From positions 1 through 42,730 of the forward strand of contig DAIPYE010000004.1 of NCBI GenBank assembly GCA_036782915.1: DNA of 42,730 nt, given 5' to 3'. Below the pieces are notes generated by a model. The model worked only from the letters and a program-made list of their open reading frames with translations, ran no database searches and was not told where the DNA came from. The position numbers were made by a program, and so were the translations under genes. Below, piece by piece: positions 34,480 through 42,645 of the stretch (position 1 is its first letter; each line of letters starts with the position of its first letter). This DNA is from JAEUSI01 sp036782915 (GTDB taxonomy: Bacteria; Bacteroidota; Ignavibacteria; Tepidaquicellales; Tepidaquicellaceae).

Positions 34480-35556
34480 TTATAATTTACAAATATTGTT
34501 TATCAGTGATAACATAACCGTTTTCCGGTCACTTCCGGAAGATTTCAGCAACTTATCTGTTTGAAAAATATGACCGAATATTGTTTTCATTTTTTCCTGT
34601 GAATTGGCATTTCTGTATCTCTGATAATACGGCAGCAGTTTGTCCTGATCCGGTAGCCATAATTTCAATTCTCTTTTCAGTTGCCAGTCCTGCAATTTCA
34701 CCACTCCCGGATCATACAATTTATTTATTACGGTAAATGCTGAATTCAGTAAAAAAATTAAAAATACTTCCACATCTTTTTTCAATGAAATTTTATCATA
34801 AATTTTCAACGCATTCTCGTAATTTCTTTCCACTATTGATCTTATGAAATCCGTCTCGTTAAAATCTTTTGCAATTCCGTTACAGAGATTAACAGCTTCC
34901 AGTGTTACTTCTTTTGTGTTGTAACAATATGTTTTTAACTTTTCAATTTCTGACAATATTTCATCGGGAGAATAATTAGAATACTGAATGAACTGATTAA
35001 TTGCCGAATCATCAGCTTTATATTCGCCAAACTTTTCCTTTATCCACTTTATCAGTTCAGTATCCGTAAATTCCGTTATCTCAAATATCTTTACACTGCT
35101 CTCTACAATTTTCTGTGTTTCCCTGGCTTTTTCATTCTCGCTTTTCGAATCATAGGAAAATATTTTTCCGGGACTGAACTCTTCATCACCCGATACCATT
35201 ATAAGAACCGTATCCGGATTCGGTCTGATAAAATAATCCACTAATCCGGATTTCTCATCCTTAAGCAGTTTCTTAACATTCTTCAGTAATACAACTTTCC
35301 TGTCAGAGAAAAGCCCTGTATTGCTGCATTCATTTATGATATTCTCTATAGCTCTCTCATCTCCGTTAAAAGAGATCAGATTATTTTTAATATCGAAATC
35401 TTTACCTCCAAACTTAACACATATTATTTTCACAATATCATCAAGTATAATTTTATCTTTAACTGCCAAAAGGATAACAGACGGGATCTGATCCTTATCT
35501 AAATTTTTAACAAAATTATTGTAAGATATTTTATATTTATTTACTTCTTTCGCCAA
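34480..35556 (-). CDS. holA: DNA polymerase III delta subunit, TTG start
   Basis: 358 residues. The clamp-loader wrench that opens the sliding clamp. N-terminal degenerate ATPase domain (SVILLAVKDKIILDDI, NECSNTGLFSDRKVVLLKNV), middle lid domain (SAINQFIQYSNYSPDEILSE) and a C-terminal collar helix bundle. The start is TTG: a TAA lies two codons upstream and MAKEVNKYK precedes the fold. Moderate similarity only, as is usual for HolA. Confidence 0.88.
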   Translation of the reverse strand: MAKEVNKYKISYNNFVKNLDKDQIPSVILLAVKDKIILDDIVKIICVKFGGKDFDIKNNLISFNGDERAIENIINECSNTGLFSDRKVVLLKNVKKLLKDEKSGLVDYFIRPNPDTVLIMVSGDEEFSPGKIFSYDSKSENEKARETQKIVESSVKIFEITEFTDTELIKWIKEKFGEYKADDSAINQFIQYSNYSPDEILSEIEKLKTYCYNTKEVTLEAVNLCNGIAKDFNETDFIRSIVERNYENALKIYDKISLKKDVEVFLIFLLNSAFTVINKLYDPGVVKLQDWQLKRELKLWLPDQDKLLPYYQRYRNANSQEKMKTIFGHIFQTDKLLKSSGSDRKTVMLSLINNICKL

Positions 35557-35603
35557 GTTTTACTGTTTTAACAAAATACTTAATCTAATTTAATTATTGA
35601 ATA

Positions 35604-35644
35604 ATAAAAAAACCTTCCGGTAAACATTTTACCAAAAGGTTTTA
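35604..35644 (-). terminator. Terminator after citrate synthase
   Basis: AAACCTT/AAGGTTT and GGTAAA/TTTACC form one stem with an internal mismatch (35610-35642), followed by T on the minus strand. Confidence 0.88.
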
Positions 35645-35673
35645 AGAACTATAATTTTCCGGAGTATATTATC

Positions 35674-36954
35674 TCAGCTTCCAATCTGCTTTTTGATCCA
35701 GTCAGTTGTCACTGATTTAGGTCTGATAATTGCCGCGCTCATTGCTCTAGCAAGAATTAACTGAGCCGAATAACCCATTACTCTTGATACACCAAAGAGT
35801 ACTGTATAATATTCATATTCCTTAATTCCATAATGATACAGAAGCGAGCCGCTCGCCGCATCTACATTCGGCCATGGATCTTTTGCTTTTCCCTGAGCTG
35901 TCAGAAGTCCGGGTACAATTTCAAACAATTGTTTTACTATCCTGAATGTTTCATCATCAGGAATTGAATTTTTTCCAAATTCAAGAAATGCTGTAAATCT
36001 CGGATCTGTGATCCTTAAAACAGGATGTCCGTATCCCGAAACAATCCTTCCGGTATCAAGAAGATTCTGACAATAATCTCTGACTTCCTCATCTGTAGGT
36101 GAATGTCCGATCTTTTCTCTCATATCTACAATGAACTTCAGACATTCCTGATTTGCCAGCCCGTGAAGCGGTCCCGCCAAAGCATTCAATGCTCCACTGA
36201 TTGAATAATATGCATCAGACAAAGTTGATGAAATCACAAGATTTGTAAATGCGCTTGCATTTCCACCTTCATGATCAATATGCAAAACCATGTATAGTCT
36301 CATCAGCTTGGCAAATGTACCGTCCTTATCTTCGACTCCAAGCATCTTTGCGAAATTTGCAGCCCAATCAAGTTTACTGTCGGGCGGGATCATATCGCCT
36401 TTTTTAAATTTCTTTCTGTAAATAAATGCGGCTATCTGCGGTACTCTGGCAATTATATTCAGACAATCTTCATACATTGCTTCCCAGAGTTTATCCTTGC
36501 CTGTGCCCTTATCATAATATTTTCTGAATTCAGATTCCTTTTCCATTGCAAGAATAGCAGTATTGAATATAACCATCGGATGTGAATCGACCGGTAATGC
36601 ATTCAAAACATCCCATACATAAGCCGGAACTTCTTCTCTGTTGTGAAGATCTGTCTGCAGATCTTTCAGCGTCTTTTCGTCAGGTAATTCACCTGTCAAT
36701 AACAGATAAAACACTTCTTCCGGAAGCTTTTCCGTAAGTTCCATTATTGGAATTCCCCTTATTATAAGCCCTGTATCAAGACCGACAGATGATGTATCAC
36801 AGATCAATCCTTTTATTCCTCTCATTCCGCCGTAAAGCTGGTCAATATTAACCTGATCAATGACTTTTGTGCCATGATTTTTTACTATTGATTTAGCTTC
36901 ATCTCTCAAGCCGGGGATTTGTGAGGAAAGTTTTTCTTTAAGTAATTTCGACAT
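35674..36954 (-). CDS. gltA: Citrate synthase, mitochondrial (Si) type
   Basis: Condenses acetyl-CoA and oxaloacetate at the head of the TCA cycle. From ATG 36954 it has 426 residues; catalytic residues align with pig heart enzyme: His264 (GPLHGLANQE, pig His274), His310 (SGYGHPVLR, pig His320) and Asp365 (PNVDAASG, pig Asp375), plus the IDHEGGN motif. The family resembles the mitochondrial rather than the E. coli type, a form known in Geobacter and Ignavibacteria-like bacteria. Single gene; an in-frame TTG at 36984 is less likely than this ATG. Confidence 0.95.
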   Translation of the reverse strand: MSKLLKEKLSSQIPGLRDEAKSIVKNHGTKVIDQVNIDQLYGGMRGIKGLICDTSSVGLDTGLIIRGIPIMELTEKLPEEVFYLLLTGELPDEKTLKDLQTDLHNREEVPAYVWDVLNALPVDSHPMVIFNTAILAMEKESEFRKYYDKGTGKDKLWEAMYEDCLNIIARVPQIAAFIYRKKFKKGDMIPPDSKLDWAANFAKMLGVEDKDGTFAKLMRLYMVLHIDHEGGNASAFTNLVISSTLSDAYYSISGALNALAGPLHGLANQECLKFIVDMREKIGHSPTDEEVRDYCQNLLDTGRIVSGYGHPVLRITDPRFTAFLEFGKNSIPDDETFRIVKQLFEIVPGLLTAQGKAKDPWPNVDAASGSLLYHYGIKEYEYYTVLFGVSRVMGYSAQLILARAMSAAIIRPKSVTTDWIKKQIGS

Positions 36955-37360
36955 GATTTTGTTATAATTTATGTTAGATTGCAATATAATTTATTTCATT
37001 TTAAGTATAAAGTTACGAATCACTGCATTTTTATAAAAATTCACTTTTGTCAGAAAGAATAAGAGTTTACAGTGTTTTTTACGAATGATCACGATTTTAT
37101 AATGTAATTTTCACTGAATTTAAAGGAATTAACCAACAGCGTAAAAAACAATTTTGATAGTGATTTAAAAGTAGGAAATTAAACAGCTTCCTATATTAAA
37201 AATTGAAATGTGAAATTAACCCACATTATAGTATTTCAAACAGTTTTGACCTCCCATTTTTGGACAAATGGTTGATTTTATTTCAAATCTGTTTGATTTT
37301 AAAAAGTTTAAGTTATTGAAGAATTTTGATAATTTTTGTTAATAAATTTAGCAATTTTAG

Positions 37361-37404
37361 GGTGTGCCACACTTATAGGTGTGCCACATTTTAAAATGTG
37401 GCAC
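37361..37404. repeat. GTGCCAC repeats with a perfect 24-bp palindrome
   Basis: GGTGTGCCACA occurs at 37361-37371 and 37378-37388; the second copy merges into the perfect palindrome GTGCCACATTTT/AAAATGTGGCAC at 37381-37404. Confidence 0.9.
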
Positions 37405-37736
37405 GAATAGTTCTTTTTTGTGATTTCAAAAAATCATTAATTTCTAAATTTTTTAATATTCCTGTAAAATCAAAGTATTTACACAAACAAGATTCCGGTT
37501 TTTTTATATCCAAATTAAGATTTTTTAAACTACATTCTTTTCTTTTACAATTTCAAATTGATTTAAAAACGATACACCTAAAATGCAAATTCCCGTCTAA
37601 GATTAAATAATATTATAAATAATATTTTGACATTGGCTTTTTTATTCACTTTAAATATGTTTTGAACAATATCGTGCAAAAATGTTCATTTCAATAACTT
37701 AAGTTGACCGTTTTAAAAATAGGATCAAATGAATAC

Positions 37737-37826
37737 CCACTAATTGCACGAATTAACACGAATTTAATTGAATATTTATTAGAACAACCTTTTATTAAAA
37801 TTCGTGAAAATTTGTATAATTTGTGG
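37737..37826. repeat. 90-bp CACGAATT-family palindromic element
   Basis: Two 29-base arms (37737-37765 and 37798-37826) match at 23 of 29 positions as inverted repeats, opening CCACTAATTGCACGAATT and closing with AATTTGTGG. Related fragments lie at 37880-37899 and 19324-19355. Confidence 0.85.
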
Positions 37827-37879
37827 CAAAAAATAATTTTTTAATTATCAGCGATCAACTTAGCCAAAAAATTCAACAA

Positions 37880-37899
37880 TATTCGTGTGATTAGTATTT
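37880..37899. repeat. CACGAATT-family fragment
   Basis: TATTCGTGTGATTAGTATTT, inverted relative to the fragment at 19324-19355. Confidence 0.5.
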
Positions 37900-38016
37900 T
37901 CACTTTTGAAAACGTTTTGGTCGGATCTGAGAATTAGCAAAAAATTTATTTGTTTTTGCTTTTTGAATTCAGAAATTATAATCTATTTTAATCATAATAT
38001 TTTTATATCTAAAAAC

Positions 38017-38232
38017 ATGGATTTTTTAACAAAATCAACTCTTATTTGTCCGAAGTGCGATTTTGCAGTTGTATTGGAAATGCCTACGAATTCATGTTTG
38101 TTTTTTTATCAATGTGAAAATTGTAAAACGATCCTAAAACCGCTTCCAGGTGACTGTTGTGTTTTTTGTTCTTTTGGGAATGTAAAATGTCCGTCCGTTC
38201 AGCAAAATAATAATTGCTGCTCGTCAGATTAG
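38017..38232 (+). CDS. Small GDCCVxC-domain cysteine-rich protein
   Basis: 71 residues with ten cysteines: CPKC at 11-14, Cys27, CENC at 33-36, GDCCVFC at 45-51, then Cys58, Cys67 and Cys68. It matches the GDCCVxC family, whose members in some bacteria are selenoproteins; here every position is cysteine. Function unknown, with metal binding or redox chemistry likely. ATG 38017 (MDFLTKSTLICPKC) is preferred to the longer frame from 37906, whose added residues have no family look. It sits alone in repeat-rich DNA. Confidence 0.85.
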   Translation: MDFLTKSTLICPKCDFAVVLEMPTNSCLFFYQCENCKTILKPLPGDCCVFCSFGNVKCPSVQQNNNCCSSD

Positions 38233-38247
38233 TTATTAAAAGCTTCT

Positions 38248-38316
38248 CTTTCCAAAGCCCCAGCTTTGGAAAGTTGGTCTAAGCTTAAATTTCCTTACCA
38301 AGCTGGGGCTTGGTAA
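38248..38316. repeat. Paired perfect hairpins (CCAAAGC / ACCAAGC)
   Basis: First hairpin CTTTCCAAAGC-CCCA-GCTTTGGAAAG (38248-38273, 11-bp stem), second TTACCAAGC-TGGG-GCTTGGTAA (38295-38316, 9-bp stem). The two are also roughly inverted copies of each other (CTCTTT outside, GCCCCAGCTT core), so one long cruciform is possible. It lies 15 bases after the GDCCVxC stop and 23 before the next ATG. Confidence 0.93.
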
Positions 38317-38339
38317 AGAGAACTAAAATTAACCCGAAT

Positions 38340-40511
38340 ATGAAATTCTATTTACTTTTTGTGCTTTCTGCTTTTATCCTTACAAAATCATCAGTATCAA
38401 TTTCACAGGAAATTCCGTCCGATAAGAAAGAAATACTGGAACTGCGTGACTCACGTATTTTAGGCGAAGATAATAAACTTCTCAGTTATCTGCATTCGAC
38501 AAATCCTGAGATCAGGGAAATGGCAATATATGCTCTTGCTGACATCGGTGATTCTTCTGTTATTGATCAGCTGAATTTTTTACTTGCAGGTCCTTTTGAA
38601 GATTATCCGAAAAAAGAAGATCTGACTGCTGCCGCTTTTTTGCTGGGGCAAATTCCTTCAGATAAAAGCAATGACATGATCTCATTTATGTTAAATAATC
38701 TTCCTTCAGAAAATGAAGAAAGAATTTTTGTTTTAACTGCAATTGCAGAAGCAGCAGGGAAAGCCGGCAATGAAAAAATATTAAATGAATTATGTTCGCT
38801 TTATATTGCCGGAAATTTTACAGATTCGTTACTTGCAAGAGCAGTTGCAATGTCGATCGGGAGGTTTGCTTTAAGAAAAATTAAAAACGAGAATTCAGTA
38901 GAAACACTTAAATTTATTTTAAAAAATTCTGCTGATTCAGTTGCCATCAGAAATACAGCTTTTGCTTTCTGGAGGATCAGCGATAAAGATCTTCTTGAAA
39001 AAGCTTCGGAAGAAATTTATCAGTTAACTTATTCAAAGGATGCTCAGACACGAATGTGGGCTTACAATGCAACGGGTAAACTTAAGAATGAACTTTTTCT
39101 GCTGTATGTCCTTGAATCATTTAATTCAGAAACAGACTGGAGAGTAAAGGTAAATATTCTGAATTCATTTTTGAATTTTAAACTGGACTCTATTCAGGAT
39201 CTGTCATCTCAACTTTACAGTGTGATCGGCAGTGCCATCGATATTGAAAACGAACATCTAACTCTGACTGCACTTAATGTTCTCGGAATATTGTATTCAG
39301 ATCTTAAAAATTCGAAGAATACAATTGCCAAAGGTCAGGCAGAAGACATGAAAAAGCAATTTACATTTTCTCTGGATTCAGTTGAAAATTTAAAACTATC
39401 CCCAGAAATACAGAATGAGCTTGCAAATTCCATGGCTTCGGTTTTCAGAGAAGATGCTAAGGATTTCCTGTTCAAAAAATTTTTTGAAACAAATGATTAC
39501 AGTGTCAAAGCCGGTATTATAAAATCATTTGGAAATTTTAATGATGGAATGATCTATAAGGAAGTTCGCGATTCGATAAGTAAGGAAGTTCAGAGATACA
39601 ATTTGAAAAATCCGAATACATCCGGTGATATGATCGGAAATGAAGATCTGGCAAAACTTTACAGAGCTTTTGTTGAAATGCTGACTAATCTTGATGATAA
39701 AGTTGATGCAGAAAACCAAAATACAATACGCTTGATTTACTCTGAGTTTGCAGGTTCGAAAGACATTCTGCTGACTGATCTTTCATTAACAGGTTTGAAG
39801 GATTCATTGTTTGCAGAATATGTTGATGAAACAAATTCAGTTATTGCATTTGACTATAATGAGCTGGATTATCCCAAAGATCTCGATGTCATTCTTATTT
39901 TAATTGATGCAATGGGTGAATTGAAAAATGACAAAGCTGTTTCCATTCTGGAAAGTAATTTAAATTCAAACAATTACGAACTTGTAAAAGCTTCGTCAAC
40001 TGCTTTGGAAAAAATAACAGGAAATAAATATGAGTTCACTGCAAAACCCCGGTCGGATTATGACTGGATTTATATGGAAAGTATGAATGAAAAGAAGTTT
40101 ATAACTGTCAAAACAAATAAAGGCGATATAAAAATTGAATTACTGCCGGATGTTGCGCCGTTTACTGTTATGAATTTTCTTAAACTTTCTGAAAATAATT
40201 TTTATGACGATACAAAATTTCATAGAGTTGTTTCTAATTTTGTGATACAGGGCGGAGATCCGACAGGCACAGGATATGGCTTTCCCGGATACAGTATCAG
40301 AAGTGAGTTTTCACCTTTGCCTTATGAAACTGGAATGGTCGGGATGGCTTCGAGCGGAAAAGATACAGAAGGGAGTCAATTTTTTATTACTCACTCTGCA
40401 ACTCCGCATCTCGATGGCCGTTATACAATATTCGGAAAAGTGACTGACGGAATGGATACAGTGGATGAAATTATGATCGGTGATTATATAATTGATATTG
40501 AAATATATTAA
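38340..40511 (+). CDS. Secreted HEAT-repeat protein fused to a cyclophilin-type prolyl isomerase
   Basis: 723 residues from ATG 38340. Signal peptide residues 1-22. The first 560 residues are HEAT-like helical repeats, for example NPEIREMAIYALADIGDSSV and MWAYNATGKLKNELFLLYVL. From about residue 585 comes a cyclophilin domain: ITVKTNKGDIKIELLPDVAP, catalytic-site FHRVVSNFVIQGGDPTGTG and EGSQFFITHSATPHLDGRYT. It should act in the periplasm, the repeats docking clients or partners and the C-terminal domain turning proline bonds. A start at 38310 would lie inside the hairpin and is less likely. Confidence 0.88.
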   Translation: MKFYLLFVLSAFILTKSSVSISQEIPSDKKEILELRDSRILGEDNKLLSYLHSTNPEIREMAIYALADIGDSSVIDQLNFLLAGPFEDYPKKEDLTAAAFLLGQIPSDKSNDMISFMLNNLPSENEERIFVLTAIAEAAGKAGNEKILNELCSLYIAGNFTDSLLARAVAMSIGRFALRKIKNENSVETLKFILKNSADSVAIRNTAFAFWRISDKDLLEKASEEIYQLTYSKDAQTRMWAYNATGKLKNELFLLYVLESFNSETDWRVKVNILNSFLNFKLDSIQDLSSQLYSVIGSAIDIENEHLTLTALNVLGILYSDLKNSKNTIAKGQAEDMKKQFTFSLDSVENLKLSPEIQNELANSMASVFREDAKDFLFKKFFETNDYSVKAGIIKSFGNFNDGMIYKEVRDSISKEVQRYNLKNPNTSGDMIGNEDLAKLYRAFVEMLTNLDDKVDAENQNTIRLIYSEFAGSKDILLTDLSLTGLKDSLFAEYVDETNSVIAFDYNELDYPKDLDVILILIDAMGELKNDKAVSILESNLNSNNYELVKASSTALEKITGNKYEFTAKPRSDYDWIYMESMNEKKFITVKTNKGDIKIELLPDVAPFTVMNFLKLSENNFYDDTKFHRVVSNFVIQGGDPTGTGYGFPGYSIRSEFSPLPYETGMVGMASSGKDTEGSQFFITHSATPHLDGRYTIFGKVTDGMDTVDEIMIGDYIIDIEIY

Positions 40512-40534
40512 CTGAATCCTAACACTGATCAAAA

Positions 40535-41059
40535 ATGATTGAAACTGCGAGATTAAAAATTTTTCCTCTGACCTATGAACAGGTTCTGAAATATAAAGAT
40601 CATAAAATTGAACTGGAAAAAGAGCTTGGCATAAATAAAAGCAATTGGGAACATTCATCTGAAGTAATGGAAATGTTTGAAATGAGATTAATTCCCCGTT
40701 TGAAAAAAAATGTTGATAATATTATTTTTAATTCGTTATGGCTCATTATTGACAAAGGAAATAATGTGATCGTTGCAGATATTGGAATAAAAGGTATCCC
40801 GGTTTTAAATATAAATGACAATGGGAAAAGTGAAGTTGAGATCGGTTACGGAACAAAACCGCAGTTTCAGGGGAAAGGATATATGACAGAAGCAGTCGAT
40901 GGCTTTATAAAATGGGCAATTGGAAGAACTGATATTGACACGGTTCTTGCAACTACAGAATTTCAAAATATCTCTTCCATCAGAGTTCTTGAGAAAAACG
41001 GTTTCGAAAAATTTGATGAAGTTGAAAATGAATTTTGCTGGAGAAAAAATGTCTGTTAA
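40535..41059 (+). CDS. GNAT N-acetyltransferase (RimJ/RimL-like)
   Basis: 174 residues. Acetyl-CoA motif A is GYGTKPQFQGKGYMTEAV, followed by NISSIRVLEKNGFEKFDEVE, the motif B of RimL-type enzymes. The substrate (protein N-terminus, small molecule or antibiotic) cannot be read. It starts 24 bases after the cyclophilin gene. Confidence 0.9.
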   Translation: MIETARLKIFPLTYEQVLKYKDHKIELEKELGINKSNWEHSSEVMEMFEMRLIPRLKKNVDNIIFNSLWLIIDKGNNVIVADIGIKGIPVLNINDNGKSEVEIGYGTKPQFQGKGYMTEAVDGFIKWAIGRTDIDTVLATTEFQNISSIRVLEKNGFEKFDEVENEFCWRKNVC

Positions 41060-41101
41060 GAATTTCACTTACAACATTCATGAAGTTAATAATCTTTTAA
41101 A

Positions 41102-42007
41102 ATGATCTTAAGAGAGTATCCCGAAATCATAACCGGCATTAAAGAGAATTTTATAATTCATTTTGTATCCGGTAAATGTGAAATTGACAAACACGTCAGT
41201 CCTTTGTCAATTAAATGTTCTATGAAAGGATCGGAAAATTTCAAAACATCATTTGGAAATTACTGCGTAACTCCCGGAAGTTATTTTATAATGAATGAAG
41301 GGCTTGAATGCGAAAGTGTAATTCATGAAGAATCAGAATCCTTTTCGCTTTATTTTGACACAGAATTTGCAAGCAATGTTTTTAAAAGCCTTATAAATTC
41401 GGGTGATAAAATAATTGACTATTCGTACTTTCCAAAAAATCTCCCGTTTAATTTTTTTGAAAAACTTTATCCTAATAATAATATTCTGTCACCTTTAATC
41501 ATGAAACTGCATTTGGCATCAAAAGTTAATTATGATGACAGTAACTGGATAAATGAACATTTTTATTTTATTCTGGAAAAACTTCTTATCATTCATAAAA
41601 ATTTGTATGAAGAGATAAGTAAATTACCTCCGGTTAAACTTTCAACAAAGATTGAAATTTACAAAAGAATCTGCCGCGCAAAAGAGTTCATGGATTCATG
41701 CTATGCAAAGCCCATAAATCTGGAATCAATCTCAAAGGAAGCATGTCTTTCACAGTTTCATTTTCTAAGGCTTTTCAAGTCAATATACAAAAAGACTCCT
41801 CACCAGTATCTAACGGGAAAAAGATTAGGGAAAGCTTTTAATCTTTTATCAGAAACAGACAAATCTATCACCGATATTTGTTTTGAAACCGGATATGAAA
41901 GCATGGGTTCGTTCAGTACTTTAGTAAAGAAAAATTTCGGACTTTCCCCGGAAATGCTTAGAAATGAATTCCGGAAATATCTTCCCAAAAATAAAATTTC
42001 TTATTAA
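41102..42007 (+). CDS. AraC-family transcriptional regulator
   Basis: 301 residues. The C-terminal 100 residues contain two helix-turn-helix units (NLESISKEACLSQFHFLRLF and SITDICFETGYESMGSFSTL) and the ending FGLSPEMLRNEFRKY. The N-terminal 200 residues form a cupin-like sensing domain, with MNEGLECESVIHEESESFSL near residue 60. The inducer and targets are unknown; the neighbouring acetyltransferase, 42 bases upstream, is an obvious candidate to be linked. Confidence 0.9.
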   Translation: MILREYPEIITGIKENFIIHFVSGKCEIDKHVSPLSIKCSMKGSENFKTSFGNYCVTPGSYFIMNEGLECESVIHEESESFSLYFDTEFASNVFKSLINSGDKIIDYSYFPKNLPFNFFEKLYPNNNILSPLIMKLHLASKVNYDDSNWINEHFYFILEKLLIIHKNLYEEISKLPPVKLSTKIEIYKRICRAKEFMDSCYAKPINLESISKEACLSQFHFLRLFKSIYKKTPHQYLTGKRLGKAFNLLSETDKSITDICFETGYESMGSFSTLVKKNFGLSPEMLRNEFRKYLPKNKISY

Positions 42008-42027
42008 AAATTAATTTCTTCGATATT

Positions 42028-42588
42028 TTACTTAGTAAAAAACTTATCCTCTTTCCAGTTCCTTGGATTATTTTCAATATAATTCTGAATACGTTCGAAC
42101 GATTCAGCATTTCGGATAATATGATCGTGAAACCGGGGTTGCCAGGCAAAATCAGGAAAAAATTTATGTATCTCATTTGTAACTGCAGACTTATATGAAC
42201 CTACAATTGAAGAAATTGTATCCTTTCCCTGATTTTGATATCTCCTTTGTCCGAATGTTTTTCCATCATTAAAATCAGAATTTGAAGTTAATATTTTTTC
42301 GGGATTATTTATTATTAAAATTCCATGTACATGATTTGGCATTACCACATATTTACCCAGTTCAATGATCGGGAAATGAGAAGCTATTTCTTCCCAGTAT
42401 TTGTCTGCGATTTTCCCGATATCATTTAAATTCATTTCCTGCTCTGATTCACCCATTACAATTTCACCAAAAAAATGTTCTTTGTATTTTGTACAAATGG
42501 TAATAAAATATGCCCCGTCATTTCCATAATCCCATGTTTGCAAACGTGCTGATGAAATCCGGTATTTATTTTTAAATTTTTCGTTCAT
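42028..42588 (-). CDS. RAYT-type Y1 transposase (REP-associated)
   Basis: 186 residues, longer than IS200 TnpA and with the RAYT hallmarks: YFITICTKYKEHFFGEI near the N-terminus, VVMPNHVHGI with HUH residues His86 and His88, SYKSAVTN, FAWQPRFHDHIIRN and catalytic Tyr170 in RIQNYIENNPRNW. RAYTs are usually single-copy enzymes that mobilise short palindromic repeats. It is intact, convergent with the AraC gene and preceded by a 7-bp repeat array starting 57 bases upstream of its ATG. It is only distantly similar to the transposase at 7621. Confidence 0.93.
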   Translation of the reverse strand: MNEKFKNKYRISSARLQTWDYGNDGAYFITICTKYKEHFFGEIVMGESEQEMNLNDIGKIADKYWEEIASHFPIIELGKYVVMPNHVHGILIINNPEKILTSNSDFNDGKTFGQRRYQNQGKDTISSIVGSYKSAVTNEIHKFFPDFAWQPRFHDHIIRNAESFERIQNYIENNPRNWKEDKFFTK

Positions 42589-42645
42589 GATTTATTTTTT
42601 AATTATTGATTTTATAAATAGCTGTTTATGAAAATAAGGAAATAC

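Larger units (their letters stand above)
36955..38016. other. Gene-poor, repeat-rich kilobase
   Basis: About 1.06 kb of very AT-rich DNA with no convincing gene. A 70-codon frame near 37398 has no family features and is rejected. It contains the GTGCCAC palindrome cluster (37361-37404) and the CACGAATT family (37737-37826, 37880-37899). The citrate synthase promoter must lie at its left edge. Confidence 0.8.

Noticed and set aside
37398..37610. A 70-codon frame in the repeat-rich kilobase
   Set aside because: It begins in the GTGCCAC palindrome and its lysine/phenylalanine composition is what random AT-rich DNA gives.
37906..38016. A 37-residue N-terminal extension of the GDCCVxC protein
   Set aside because: The added residues are unlike the family, and ATG 38017 directly precedes the first conserved cysteine pair.
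38017..38232. Selenocysteine in the GDCCVxC protein
   Set aside because: There is no in-frame TGA before the real stop; all family positions are cysteine codons.
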